DNA of 64,000 bases from UBA4742 sp963773335 (GCA_963773335.1 CAVZAT010000003.1:248001-312000), one strand, 5' to 3'; shown: positions 7,536 to 16,432, counted from the stretch's first letter. Numbers and translations are program-made. Notes: generated by a model from the sequence alone, not told the origin.

Positions 7536-8654
7536 CGCGTTTGATGATCTCGCGTAGGGCTTTGTTGTGGGCGTTGCGGTTGCGCCAGGCGATGTAGCGG
7601 CGGATCATCCGGGCTTGGGCCTGGTGGGTGGGGTGGTCGGTGCCGTCGAGCGCGAAGTAGCGAAGGGCGGTGAACTGGGCCTCGATCCGGTTGAGCCATG
7701 AGCCGTAGAACGGGACATAGGCCAGCTCGACGTTGTTGGCCGCGGCCCAGTCCCCGACCCGGGTGTCGATCTTGGTGGAGCGGTGGGGGCTGAAGTTGTC
7801 CAACACGATGGCGATGCGCACCTCGATCGGGTGCAGCGACCGGAGGTAGCGGCAGAACGCGAGGAACGCGGTGCGGTCCTTGTGCTTCACGACATGTCCG
7901 TAGAGCCGATCGGTGGACAGGTCATAGCCGGCCATGAGGTGGCGGATCCCGTGGGGCCGGGTGTAGGTGGCACGCATCCGCCGTCGCCGCGGGGAGGCCG
8001 GGTCGCCCTTGCCGGCGGCCGCCGGGGCCCATTGTTTGCCGGGGTGGGGCTGCAGGTTGAGGGGCCCGAACTCGTCCATGCAGATCACCACCGTCGGGTC
8101 CCCGGGACCCGGTTCGGCTTTGCCGTCGGCGATGTCGTAGAGCTCGAGGACCCGGTTCTTCTTCGCTTCGTAGTCGGGGTCGTTGGACCGCTTGAACGTC
8201 TTGATCACTTGAAACGAGACGCCTTCCTCGCGGAGAAGCACCCGCAGGCCCTCGTGGCTGATGTCGTCGACCACCCCCTCAGCCACCAAGAACTCGGCCA
8301 GCTTCGACAGCGACCAGGTCGAGAACGGCAGACCGTGATCGGTCGGCCGGGACAGGGCGACCTTCTTGATCTGGCGGCGTTGAGGCAACGTGAACGTTGG
8401 GGGCCGCCCACCGGCGTAGCGCGGGGCCAACGAGTCGAACCCGTCGTCGTTGAAGTTGTGGATCACCGCCCGGACCCGATCCTCGGACGTGAACGCGATC
8501 TTGGCGATCGCAGGCACGTCCATGTGCTGCGCGGACCACAACACGATCTAGCCCGACGCCACCGCACCACCGACCCCGACCCGCGCCGGATGATCGACAA
8601 CAACATGCGACCCTCGTCGTTGGTCAGATCCCGAACCTGCACCCGTTCAGCCAT
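7522..8654 (-). CDS. IS630-family transposase, split by a frame change
   Basis: The DDE transposase that cuts and pastes the surrounding IS. The main frame (from GTG 8544) includes the helix-turn-helix part with LWSAQHMDVPAIAKIAF, and the catalytic residues in CMDEFGPL (D), IVLDNFSPH (D) and YGSWLNRIEAQF (E). The first 36 residues (MAERVQVRDLTNDEGR...) lie in another frame starting at ATG 8654; moving from it to the main frame needs one base fewer (-1) near 8548, between WRRAR and VLWSAQ. No classic slippery heptamer is present there, so mutation or sequencing error is likelier than programmed frameshifting. The C-terminus stops 8 bases inside the left inverted repeat. Confidence 0.85.
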
Positions 8655-8702
8655 CCACCAAGTCTGCGCGACCCCGATCGCGACATGGTGGACGCGACAC
8701 CA

Positions 8703-8724
8703 CCAACGTTGCCGGTCGCGGCAC
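8703..8724 (-). repeat. IS630-type right inverted repeat
   Basis: The partner of 7514-7535; read on the minus strand it begins GTGCCGCGACCGGCAACGTT. It is followed by TA at 8725-8726. Confidence 0.75.
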
Positions 8725-8730
8725 TAGTTG

Positions 8731-9102
8731 TCAGTCCTGACCCCCGGGGCTGGCCGGCGTGCGAAGCCCGGGCTCGGTCAGGAACTCCGACAGCCACGGG
8801 GGGCAGGGGTAGTCGATGTTGTCCTGGCACGACGCGGCATGGGCCAGCCCGATGATCTCGCTCATCAATCCGTCGAGCTCCTTCCAGCCGGGGACGACCG
8901 CCTCGAATGCCTGGTAGTAGTCGTCGCAGTGGTAGCCGGTGATCGCCGCCCTCTCGACCACCGAGAAGATGTCGAAGGCCGCTTCGGCGATCGCTGCGAA
9001 CGTGTCCCGCACGTCCTCGGTCAGATCGACAAGGTGCTGGACCTTCTCCGCGGTGTCGGCCGGGATCACGAGGGCTGGCTGAAGGACGATGGGCTCGGTC
9101 AT
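8731..9102 (-). CDS. Hypothetical protein beside attR, 123 aa
   Basis: Not recognised. A start at ATG 9102 (MTEPIVLQPALVIPADTAEK) is preferred because AAGGAG lies 9 bases upstream; a longer in-frame start at 9138 lacks a site. The protein is acidic and helical, with three cysteines (HCDDYYQ, SCQDN, PCPPW) in its C-terminal half and no membrane segment. It is the only element gene on the minus strand, reading inward from the right attachment repeat, and the IS inserted 5 bases beyond its stop without cutting it. It could be a cargo or immunity-like gene; nothing in sequence decides. Confidence 0.55.
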   Translation of the reverse strand: MTEPIVLQPALVIPADTAEKVQHLVDLTEDVRDTFAAIAEAAFDIFSVVERAAITGYHCDDYYQAFEAVVPGWKELDGLMSEIIGLAHAASCQDNIDYPCPPWLSEFLTEPGLRTPASPGGQD

Positions 9103-9183
9103 GGGGTGGTCTCCTTGGGTCGGCGTGGTGGGGAACAATCCCCGGCCACAGCGTTAGCGGACGACCTGCGGAAACACCCTTAG

Positions 9184-9193
9184 CGAACAGCGT
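9184..9193 (+). repeat. Putative integrase arm site, right
   Basis: CGAACAGCGT, identical and in the same orientation as 4516-4525, 13 bases before the right attachment repeat. Confidence 0.35.
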
Positions 9194-9205
9194 CGAGGCT
9201 CGAAC

Positions 9206-9233
9206 ACCCTGAGGACTGGTCGACCTACGACGA
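9206..9233 (+). repeat. Right attachment repeat (attR)
   Basis: A perfect copy of 4453-4480. It is followed at once by CTAG, so in the frame of the interrupted gene it reads PEDWSTYDD and stop. This preserves the presumed original 3' end of the target gene. Confidence 0.9.
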
Positions 9234-9329
9234 CTAGGCGACGGCTGGTGGCGGAGCCGGTCATCAGCTCGGGTGGGGCCTTCAGCGGGACGGCGCATCA
9301 GCGGTCCCGCGGCCGACCAGCGCGTCGCG

Positions 9330-10196
9330 CTAAGGAGACTGCGCCGCGGTCGGCGGGCTGGCGGCGTTGTCGGATTCGGGTGTGGCCAGCAGGCACACCC
9401 CCAACAGGGCCAGGGACAGGCCGATCGCCGCGGGCAGCAGCGCGCCCCCGCCGTGGGAGATGGACTCCTCGAAGATCGTCACCCCCAACAGCACGCTGAC
9501 GGCCAGGGTGGTGGCGTTGCTGGCCGCCATGGCCGGGGCCAGGAACCCGGTCTTGAGCGCCGACTGCTGGAGGGCGAATCCGGCCACCGCCGACAGGATC
9601 AGGGCGTAGGTCGTCCAGGAGGTGAGCACCGCCGACAGGCCCTGGCCCAACTGACCCACGAACACCTTGGTCACCGCGGCCTGGAAGGCGAAGCCGAAAC
9701 CGGCGGCTGAGGCCAGGAGGGCCGCGGCCAGTGCGCCTCGTCGCCGACGCGCCACCAGCGCCAGCCCGACCATGGCCACGACGACCACCACGCCGGCCAC
9801 GAACCAGCGCTGGGTAGCCGGGTTGGAGATGCCGCCCTCGGGCTGGCCCAGCGCCACGAACATCACGATCCCGACCACCGCGGCCCCGGCGCCGAGGATC
9901 GACCGGCGGCCCACGTGCTGGTCGGTCAGACGGACTCCGAGTGGCAGGGCGAACACCAGGCTGAGGGTGCACAGCGACTGCACCACCACCAGGCTGCCGC
10001 GATCGAGCGCCGCGGCCTGCACCACCCACCCGAGGACCTGGAAGGCGCCGCCCGCCAGCCACACGGGCTCGTGCAGGATCTCGGCCAGGAAGCGCGGGTC
10101 GCCCTCGGCCGCCGAGGTCTGCAGGGTGCCGCGCTGTTGCAGCACGGCTCCGAGCGCGAAGCAGACGGCGGCGACGAGGGCGAGGGCTCCGGCCAT
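9330..10196 (-). CDS. DMT-superfamily (EamA-like) transporter
   Basis: A 288-residue integral membrane protein with about nine or ten hydrophobic helices in two similar halves, the layout of drug/metabolite transporters. It starts at ATG 10196 with an N-terminal helix (ALALVAAVCFALGAVLQQRG), typical of the actinobacterial DMT branch in which the first helix carries a GAVLQQ segment. The substrate is unknown. The second half includes AGFALQQSALKTGFLAPAMA, echoing the first. It lies just downstream of the sulfatase relic on the same strand, and the two may have shared a transcript. Confidence 0.75.
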   Translation of the reverse strand: MAGALALVAAVCFALGAVLQQRGTLQTSAAEGDPRFLAEILHEPVWLAGGAFQVLGWVVQAAALDRGSLVVVQSLCTLSLVFALPLGVRLTDQHVGRRSILGAGAAVVGIVMFVALGQPEGGISNPATQRWFVAGVVVVVAMVGLALVARRRRGALAAALLASAAGFGFAFQAAVTKVFVGQLGQGLSAVLTSWTTYALILSAVAGFALQQSALKTGFLAPAMAASNATTLAVSVLLGVTIFEESISHGGGALLPAAIGLSLALLGVCLLATPESDNAASPPTAAQSP

Positions 10197-10205
10197 GGAG
10201 CCGGC

Positions 10206-10582
10206 TCAGTCGATGGAGAACCAGGCGCGGACCTGGGCCTCGTGATCGACGTAGTGCTCACCGGAGACGTCGACCACCACCTTGTCGATGGTGCCGCCGG
10301 TGAACGGGAAGGGTGCCGCGTCGTTCGGTGATACCGCCGAGGCGCTGTCGCGGGTGGGCGAGCACAGGGCGGTGGTGTGGAAGTTGGAGAACACCACGGC
10401 CCGTTGGGATAGGTCTCGACGGGACCGCCGTACATGTCCATGGTGGCGAAGCCCAGGTCGTCCCAGGCGATCAGCAGCACGTTGGGGGCGCCGTCGGGCG
10501 CCTTGGGCGCCAGGAACGGTTCCCAGTCCGGAACCGAGTCCCGGACGTCGAGCTCGATCTTGCCCTTGAACGGTTTGGACAT
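10206..10582 (-). pseudogene. Arylsulfatase relic with large internal deletion
   Basis: The N-terminus from ATG 10582 (MSKPFKGKIELDVRDS) continues to APNVLLIAWDDLGFATMDMYG, which is the metal-binding start of a type I sulfatase. After a frame change near 10400 the sequence gives FSNFHTTALCSPTR, whose CSPTR matches the C-x-P-x-R motif modified to formylglycine. It then jumps straight to FTGGTIDKVVVDVSGEHYVD, the extreme C-terminus of the same family. About 125 residues remain of the usual several hundred, so the catalytic domain is gone and the gene cannot be active. Confidence 0.8.
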
Positions 10583-10718
10583 CGTGAATCCCTCACTGGC
10601 TCGACGCTCGGGTCTGCCCGCGATGGTCGGTCGCCCCGTCGGGTCGAGTCGACTCTCCGACATCGCAGCCGCGACGATAGGGCCCAAGGACCCTTCGGGT
10701 GCTGGTTGCCGGCGGGGA

Positions 10719-12130
10719 TCAGGCCGGACGGGGGAGCCACACCGGGTGATGGGCGCCGCGCGGCCGGGGCGGGAGGTCCCACCCGGGAGGGGTCTCGGAC
10801 AGGGTGAGGGCGGGTCGCAGGTAGCGCAGGCGGCCGAACTCCGGAGTGTCCATCTCGGTCTGGAAGGCGGTCACGTCTCCCGGGTCGGCGGCCTCGACGG
10901 CGCAGTCGTCGCCCAGGCGCAGGTACCACCCGGCGGTCTGGCTCAACGAGACCTCCACGTGCCACGAGCCACCCTCGCTGGCACGGCGGCGCGAGGGCCT
11001 CCATGGCGCCGTAGGCCGCCAGGTAGCCCGTCGAGTAGTCGTTGACCGCAGCCGGGGCCAGACGGGGGGTGCCTGGGCCGTGGGCCAGCCCTTCGCGGTG
11101 GCTCATGCCGGTGGCGGCCTGGGCCAGCTGCTCCCAACCCGGGCGGTCGGCCCACGGACCCACCGCCCCGTAGCAGTTCTCCGACACGCACACGATCCCC
11201 GGGCGAAGCTCAGCCAACCGGTCGGGATGCAGACCTCGTCGGGCCAGCGTGCCCAACCGATAGCCCTGGGAGAACACGTCGCCGGTGCGGATCAGCTCCA
11301 CCAACGCGTCGGCCTCGGAAGCCACGTCGAGGTCCAGGCTGGCCTGGCGCTTGCCGATGCCGGTCTCCACGTCGAACGGTCCGGTGCCGAGCAGGTGGGG
11401 AGCGGTCACGTGGAGCACATCGGCGCCGTGTTCGGCCAGGGTCTTGGCGCAGGTGGGGCCGGCCAGCACCCGGGTCAGGTCCACCACCCGGACCCGGGCC
11501 AGCGGCCGGTCGCCATCGGGCAACGGCTCGGGTGGCGCATCGCCGATCCGGGTGATGGTCACCAGGGGGCGCCCGGCCAGGGCCAGCGCCTGGGGGTGGG
11601 CGGCCCACTCGGCGGCGGTGAGCACCACCCCGCCACAGATGCGGCGACGGATGCAGGCTGCTTCCAGCTCGAAGGCGTCGCGCCGGGCCACTGCCGCGTC
11701 GATCTCGTGCACCGAGGCTTCGGGGCCCAGGCCCAGCTCGGCCAGCAGCTGGGGCCCGTCGTGGAACGACCCGTGGAGCTGCACGAATCGCCCGTCTGCC
11801 GCGGCCACGATGCGACTGAATCGGCGCTCGGTTCCGGCCCAGCCCTGACGGGCCCAGATGTCGGGATCGGCGGGCCGGACGTGGGCGAAGGACAGCAGGC
11901 TGGCGCCGGCGTGGCGAACGTCCACCGAGACGGTCTGACGCCGGCCGGTGCGCAGCTCCCACAGGTCACGGGCCGCCAGGCCGGTCAGCAGGCCGCGTCA
12001 CCGCCGCGCCCTCGCCCAGGTGATGGGGTGAGGGGTAGACCGGGTCTTCGCCCACGATCTCGGCACCGTCCAGGTCGACCGGGTCGAGCTCGGCCAACTC
12101 GACGGCGTGGCTGATGGCGGCGTGATCCAT
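10719..12130 (-). CDS. CaiB/BaiF (family III) CoA-transferase, frameshifted twice
   Basis: Moves CoA between carboxylic acids. Read in three frames the product is about 470 residues: start ATG 12130 (MDHAAISHAVELAELD), a +1 change near 11998 before LLTGLAARDLWELRTGR, then the long central frame with RVVDLTRVLAGPTCAKTLAE, GADVLHVTAPHLLG and CVSENCYGAVGPW, and a second +1 change near 10988 before SEGGSWHVEVSLSQTAGWYL. The DLTRVLAGP and NDYSTGYLA segments are typical of the family. The total length is 3n+2, consistent with two single-base insertions. Whether this is decay or sequence error is open; the gene sits in an accessory region. The CoA donor and acceptor are not predictable. Confidence 0.75.
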
Positions 12131-12370
12131 CTGGCTCCCCGGGTGGCGAACCGGCTTCGGAGGTGAGGCGCTCCACCCTAGATGCAGCCCGCGGCGCGAC
12201 TCGCCCGACGGGGCCACCACGACCTTCACCGATCGGGGCTCACGAGCCCGCATGCGATCACCCCAGGGGCGAAGTAGTTGTAGCGAGTCGCGTACAACGG
12301 GTCGCCGGACCCATCCAGCGGGGCCGCCGGACCCATCTCGCCGAGCCCGATTCGTGCCGAAGTTCTGGGT

Positions 12371-12607
12371 GTGACCCCCCAGGCCGGAGCCCGACGCAAG
12401 CCTCTCCAGTGGCAGGACGACGGCCGCACCCCCGACCACGACGCCGGCTACTCCGACGAGTGGGAGGTCATCTGTCCGTGCACCGGTGACGACGGCGGGC
12501 CGGCCGAGCTCCAGACGCCCGAGGTGCAGCGGTTCCGCGGCCCCTACCGCACTGAGGAGGCCGCTCGCATGGCCGCCCATCAGCACAACGTGGTAGCCCA
12601 CTGGTGA
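12371..12607 (+). CDS. Small hypothetical protein, 78 aa
   Basis: Not recognised. It begins at GTG 12371 and reads TPQAGARRKPLQWQDDGR, then SDEWEVICPCTGDDGG and a C-terminal helix with EEAARMAAHQHNVVAHW. The CPC motif is the only notable feature. It stands alone between the minus-strand CoA-transferase gene and a strong hairpin 63 bases after its stop, which supports a real transcription unit. Confidence 0.5.
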   Translation: MTPQAGARRKPLQWQDDGRTPDHDAGYSDEWEVICPCTGDDGGPAELQTPEVQRFRGPYRTEEAARMAAHQHNVVAHW

Positions 12608-12669
12608 GCCCCGTCCGACCTGGCCCGACGGCCGGGACGGGAACCAGCTGTTCCGCCTGCGGTCGCGAC

Positions 12670-12703
12670 CGGGCCCGGCCAGCGGAGTAACCGGCCGGGC
12701 CCG
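12670..12703 (+). terminator. Strong hairpin after the small hypothetical gene
   Basis: A perfect 11-bp stem, CGGGCCCGGCC at 12670-12680 and its complement at 12693-12703, with a 12-base loop. It could stop transcription from either side; the 12608-12875 gap holds nothing else recognisable. Confidence 0.55.
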
Positions 12704-12875
12704 ATGCCTCCTCGCTCCAGAGCAACGCCGCCTCACCCGCCAAACTACCCGCCCTCGGCGTTCGTAAGACCACTCAGCGAGACCAACTTCGCCTGCCCTC
12801 CTCGAAATCGGTGCATCTAGAGGCGCTGGAGACCCAGAAAGTGCACAGATTTCGCGGGGCCGGGGCCGGGGCCGA

Positions 12876-13385
12876 TCAGCGGCGGACCGCCACCAGCGTG
12901 TCGGCCACCTGACCCAGCCCGTCGGCCCCCAGCTTGACCGCCTGGCGCACGAGATCCAGGGCGGTGACCCGCGAACCGCCGGCCACGGTGGCGGGTCGGG
13001 CCCAGTCCTCGGCGGTGGGATAGGAGCGGATGGCCTCTGCCAGTTGGTCCGCCTCGTGGCCCAGCAGCGTCGTCGCTTCGTCGATGGTGTCGGGAGCGGG
13101 GGTGTCCCAGTGGCGTTGGTCGGCGTCGGTGACCGCCGGGTGCAGCAGCGGCGCGTCCTCGGTCTGGACCCGGCGCAGCTCGTGGCTGATCAGTCCCCAG
13201 GACCGCGTGACGTCGCTGACGACGTCGAGGGCGCTCACCCCGTCAGGTCCGTACCGCGCCGCCAGCTCGTCGGCTCGATCGTCGCCGGGCACCGGCGAGA
13301 GCTCGGCCCGGTACCGGCGAGGGAACGAGGCCAGCGCCACCAGGGCATCCTCGGGGGTGAGTCGGGAGACGTCGAGGCCGGGCAT
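12876..13385 (-). CDS. DinB-like / maleylpyruvate isomerase N-terminal domain-type protein
   Basis: A 169-residue helical protein resembling the DinB-type four-helix fold used in actinobacterial mycothiol-dependent enzymes. Visible features are the long N-terminal PGLDVSRLTPEDALVALASF, a LISHELRRV segment with a histidine where the metal-binding residues normally lie, and a C-terminal helix ending VADTLVAVRR. The start is 3 bases after the EF-G2 stop, so it is the second gene of that transcript. The enzymatic role is not predictable, and the family match is moderate. Confidence 0.55.
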   Translation of the reverse strand: MPGLDVSRLTPEDALVALASFPRRYRAELSPVPGDDRADELAARYGPDGVSALDVVSDVTRSWGLISHELRRVQTEDAPLLHPAVTDADQRHWDTPAPDTIDEATTLLGHEADQLAEAIRSYPTAEDWARPATVAGGSRVTALDLVRQAVKLGADGLGQVADTLVAVRR

Positions 13386-13388
13386 CAG

Positions 13389-15533
13389 TCAGGCCAAGGT
13401 ACCCGCTCGGGCCGCCGCTCCGGTGCTGGCGGCCGCGTGACCCCGCCCGTTGGCGCCAGCGGCCCCGGTTACCGAGTCGACCAGGTGGGCAGGAAGGATG
13501 TCGTAGTGGTCGTGGCGCGCCCGGAAGCGGCCGCGGCCGCTGGTGCGCGACCGCAGGTCGACCGCGTAGCGTCGCAGCTCGGCGGTGGGCACGAGGGCCA
13601 CGATCACCTGCTCGCCCACGTCGGCCACCTCGGTGCCCTGCACCCGCGCCCGTCGGGCGTTCAGATCGCCCATCACGTCACCCTGGAGCTCGGCGGGCAC
13701 CACCACCTCGAGTCGGGAGATGGGTTCGAGGATGATCGGGTCGGCGTGCGCCAGCGCCTCGCGGAAGCCCAGTCGGCCCGCCATCTTGAAGCTCATCTCC
13801 GAGGAGTCCACCGGGTGGTACTTGCCATCGGTGCAGCACACTCGCACGTCCACCACCGGATAGCCATGGACACCCCCCTCGGCCATGGCCTCCACGATCC
13901 CCTTCTCGACCGCGGGGATGAACTGGCGGGGGATGGCCCCGCCGACGATCTGGTCCACGAACTCGAAGCCGCCCCCACGCTCGAGGGGCTCGATGCGCAG
14001 CTCGGCCACCCCGAACTGCCCGTGCCCGCCGCTCTGCTTCTTGTACTTGCCCTCGGCCGCGGCGGTGCCCAGGATGGTCTCGCGGTAGGCGATCCGCACC
14101 TCCTGCTGGTCGACGGCCACCCCGAACTTGCGCTCCAGTCGCTCCAGGGTGATCTGCAGGTGCGTCTCGCCCATGCCTCGCAGCAGGGTCTGGTGGGTCT
14201 CGTCGTCCCGCTCGACCACCAGCACCGGATCCTCCTCGACCAACCGGTGCAGGGCGTTGGCCAGCTTGTCGTCGTCGGTCTGGGTGCGGGCCACGATCGC
14301 CACGGCCAGCACGGGCTCCGCCGGAGCCGATGCAGGCAGGCGCACCGGGGTGCCCTTGGGGGCCAGGGTGTCACCGGTGGCGGTGCCCGAGAGCTTGGCC
14401 ACCGCCACGATGTCGCCGGCCGGGGTGGCACCGACGTCGAGGTGCTCGTGGCCGCGCAAGGCGAACAGTCCGTGGAGACGCTCGTCGACCCCCGACCGGG
14501 GATTGACCAGGTGGTCGTCGCTGTGCAGCGTTCCCGAGAGGACCTTCAGCAGCGAGATCTGGCCCACGTGGCGATCGGCAATGGTCTTGAACGCCCAGGC
14601 CAGCGGCTGCCCGGCCGGGTCCGGGGGGATCGTGACGCGCGTGGTGCCCCCCTCCACCTCGACCGGCGGCCGGTCGAGCGGGGAGGGTCCGACCTCGCAC
14701 ACCAGGTCGGCCAGGCGGTCGATGCCCACCCGGGCCGTGGCCGAGCCGCAGACCACCGGGAACACGGCGGCGGCGTCGAGCCCGTCGGCCAGGGTGTGCT
14801 CCAGTTCCTCCAACGAAGGGGTCTCCCCGTCGAGGAACCGCTCCAGGAGGTCGTCGTCGGCCACCACGATGCCCTCGACCAGGTTGTCGTGCACCTGGTG
14901 CTCGAGCGCCTCCATGTCGTCGGGGATCTCGCCCGAGTGGCGCGCCGCGGTGCCGGCCGGGCGGTTCGGGTCCAGGTCGTAGGTGAAGGCGGTATCGGTC
15001 AGCAGGTCGGCCACGCCGCAGAACGACGCCTCCTCGCCGATGGGGAGCTCCAAGGGCGCGACGCCGGCGCCGAAGGCGTCGCGGATCTCCTCGAGCGTGC
15101 GCTCGAACGATGAGCGCTCCCGGTCGAGCTTGTTGATGAAGACCATGCGGGGCAGACCCAGATCGGCGGCGATGCGCCACAGCGCCACGGTCTGCACCTC
15201 CACCCCGTCGACGGCGCTGACCACGAACACGGCCAGGTCGGCCACCTGCATGCCGGCCACCGCTTCGTTCTCGAAGTCGGCGTAGCCCGGGGTGTCGATC
15301 AGGTTGACCTTGTGGTCGCCCCACTCGAAGGGGGCCACGGCCAGGGTGAGCGACTGGTGGCGTCGTTGCTCCTCGGGCTCGGCGTCGCACACGGTGGAGC
15401 CGTTCTCCACTCGGCCCAAGCGGCTGATCGCGCCCGCCTCGTACAGCAGGGCCTCAGCCAGGGTGGTCTTGCCCGATCCGCTGTGGCCCACCAGGACCAC
15501 GTTGCGGATCTTGTCGGTCAGCACCTGATTCAC
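13389..15533 (-). CDS. fusA2: Elongation factor G-like protein (EF-G2)
   Basis: A 714-residue translational GTPase related to EF-G but belonging to the divergent second copy. The P-loop is GHSGSGKT, the G3 motif DTPGYADF and the G4 motif NKLD. The switch I region reads EEQRRHQSLTL rather than the RGITI of true EF-G, which marks EF-G2-type proteins. Domains II-V follow, including a GGHGQFG stretch (domain IV) and a C-terminal domain V with ALVPTAELRRYAVDLRSRTSGRG. Such paralogues often have no translocation activity; their job is unclear. The start is GTG 15533, with a GGGGGGTGAG stretch 5' of it. The neighbouring pgsA-like gene is divergent. Confidence 0.9.
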   Translation of the reverse strand: MNQVLTDKIRNVVLVGHSGSGKTTLAEALLYEAGAISRLGRVENGSTVCDAEPEEQRRHQSLTLAVAPFEWGDHKVNLIDTPGYADFENEAVAGMQVADLAVFVVSAVDGVEVQTVALWRIAADLGLPRMVFINKLDRERSSFERTLEEIRDAFGAGVAPLELPIGEEASFCGVADLLTDTAFTYDLDPNRPAGTAARHSGEIPDDMEALEHQVHDNLVEGIVVADDDLLERFLDGETPSLEELEHTLADGLDAAAVFPVVCGSATARVGIDRLADLVCEVGPSPLDRPPVEVEGGTTRVTIPPDPAGQPLAWAFKTIADRHVGQISLLKVLSGTLHSDDHLVNPRSGVDERLHGLFALRGHEHLDVGATPAGDIVAVAKLSGTATGDTLAPKGTPVRLPASAPAEPVLAVAIVARTQTDDDKLANALHRLVEEDPVLVVERDDETHQTLLRGMGETHLQITLERLERKFGVAVDQQEVRIAYRETILGTAAAEGKYKKQSGGHGQFGVAELRIEPLERGGGFEFVDQIVGGAIPRQFIPAVEKGIVEAMAEGGVHGYPVVDVRVCCTDGKYHPVDSSEMSFKMAGRLGFREALAHADPIILEPISRLEVVVPAELQGDVMGDLNARRARVQGTEVADVGEQVIVALVPTAELRRYAVDLRSRTSGRGRFRARHDHYDILPAHLVDSVTGAAGANGRGHAAASTGAAARAGTLA

Positions 15534-15574
15534 GAGGTCTCACCCCCCGGTTCGTCGCCCGATGCGGTGCCCCG

Positions 15575-15580
15575 AGCGTA
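15575..15580 (-). promoter_or_regulatory. Putative -10 for EF-G2
   Basis: On the minus strand TACGCT lies about 40 bases before the GTG at 15533, so this transcript would carry a short leader containing a G-rich ribosome-binding site. Confidence 0.3.
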
Positions 15581-15727
15581 GGCCGGTCAGCCGGTGTCGT
15601 GACGTGTCGACGACGCGCCGGGGTGCGAGGACCCGGAGGAGGGCTGCGCTACCCTGGACGGGTTCTCGTTGCTGGGGCGCCGCCCGGGCAACCTTCCGAC
15701 CCCGGCTCGCGCCGCACTGGAGTTGCA

Positions 15728-16426
15728 ATGCTCGACGGTCGCTTCAAGGCGAACATCGAGAAGGGCCTCCGGCCGATCGGCGCCAACCTTCGCCGCACCG
15801 GCATCACCGCCGACCATCTGACCGCCCTCGGCGTGGTCATGGCGGCCGGCGCAGCCGTGGCCATCGGCGCGGGTCAGTTGCGGATCGGGCTGCTCCTGCT
15901 GATCCTCACCGGCCTTCCCGACGCCCTCGATGGCGCGGTGGCCAAGGCGTCGGGCACGGCCGGGCCTCGGGGCGCCTTCTTCGACTCGGTGTCGGACCGG
16001 GTGTCCGATTCGCTCCTGCTGGGCGGCGTGGCCTGGTACCTGGCCAGCACGCACCCCGGCCACCTCTCGCTGCTGCCCATGGCGGTGCTGGCCGCCTCGC
16101 TCGTCATCTCCTACCAGCGGGCCAAGGCCGAGTCGCTCGGCTTCGCGGCCAAGGGTGGGATCATGGAGCGGGCCGAGCGGATCATCCTGCTGGGCTTCGG
16201 TCTGCTGTTCGATTCGCTGCTCGTCGCCGTCCTGTGGATCATGCTGGCGCTCACCCTGGTCACAGCCGTGCAGCGGTTCGTCAAGGTGTGGCGCCAGGCC
16301 AGCGTCGAGCGTCCTCAGGTCTCGCCCAAGCGGCTGGCTCGCCGGCGGGCGGCCCGGGCCACCCGCAGTGGCCGCCAGACGTCGCTGGTCTGGCAGCGTC
16401 GGCCGGGCAACCGTCGCACCCCCTGA
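15728..16426 (+). CDS. pgsA: CDP-alcohol phosphatidyltransferase (phosphatidylinositol phosphate synthase-like)
   Basis: A 232-residue membrane enzyme joining a CDP-diacylglycerol to an alcohol phosphate. The signature D-G-x2-A-R-x-8-G-x3-D-x3-D appears in a variant form: LPDALDGAVAKASGTAGPRG, then AFFDSVSDRVSD. About five or six hydrophobic helices follow. The ATG at 15728 has GGAG 7 bases upstream. In mycobacteria the gene at this position makes phosphatidylinositol phosphate for PI-mannosides, and the downstream patA- and pimA-like genes support the same role here. The expected arginine after GAVA is lysine, a point to check. The C-terminal 40 residues are strongly basic. Confidence 0.85.
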   Translation: MLDGRFKANIEKGLRPIGANLRRTGITADHLTALGVVMAAGAAVAIGAGQLRIGLLLLILTGLPDALDGAVAKASGTAGPRGAFFDSVSDRVSDSLLLGGVAWYLASTHPGHLSLLPMAVLAASLVISYQRAKAESLGFAAKGGIMERAERIILLGFGLLFDSLLVAVLWIMLALTLVTAVQRFVKVWRQASVERPQVSPKRLARRRAARATRSGRQTSLVWQRRPGNRRTP

Positions 16427-16432
16427 CCGGGC

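Larger units (their letters stand above)
7514..8724 (-). mobile_element. IS630-family insertion sequence (1211 bp)
   Basis: A complete insertion sequence with imperfect 22-bp terminal inverted repeats and a flanking TA on each side (7512-7513 and 8725-8726), the target duplication made by IS630/Tc1-type transposases. It holds one transposase gene on the minus strand. It landed between the hairpin terminator and the last gene of the integrated element, so it arrived after or independently of the element. Confidence 0.85.
4453..9233. mobile_element. 4.75-kb integrated element (degenerate prophage or phage satellite)
   Basis: The element is bounded by 28-base direct repeats 4753 bases apart. 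Next to the left repeat is a tyrosine recombinase. It also carries a small unknown gene, a short accessory gene, a C-terminal fragment of a phage tape-measure protein, a 75-residue gene, a WhiB-family gene, a small membrane protein and one minus-strand unknown gene beside the right repeat. An IS630-type insertion sequence (7514-8724) sits inside; without it the element would be about 3.5 kb. The tape-measure piece and WhiB gene point to phage ancestry. No terminase, portal, replication or conjugation gene is present, so it is probably non-autonomous or a remnant. Confidence 0.85.

Noticed and set aside
4453..9233. Complete prophage
   Set aside because: Only a tape-measure fragment remains. 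No terminase, portal, capsid, lysis or replication gene is recognisable.
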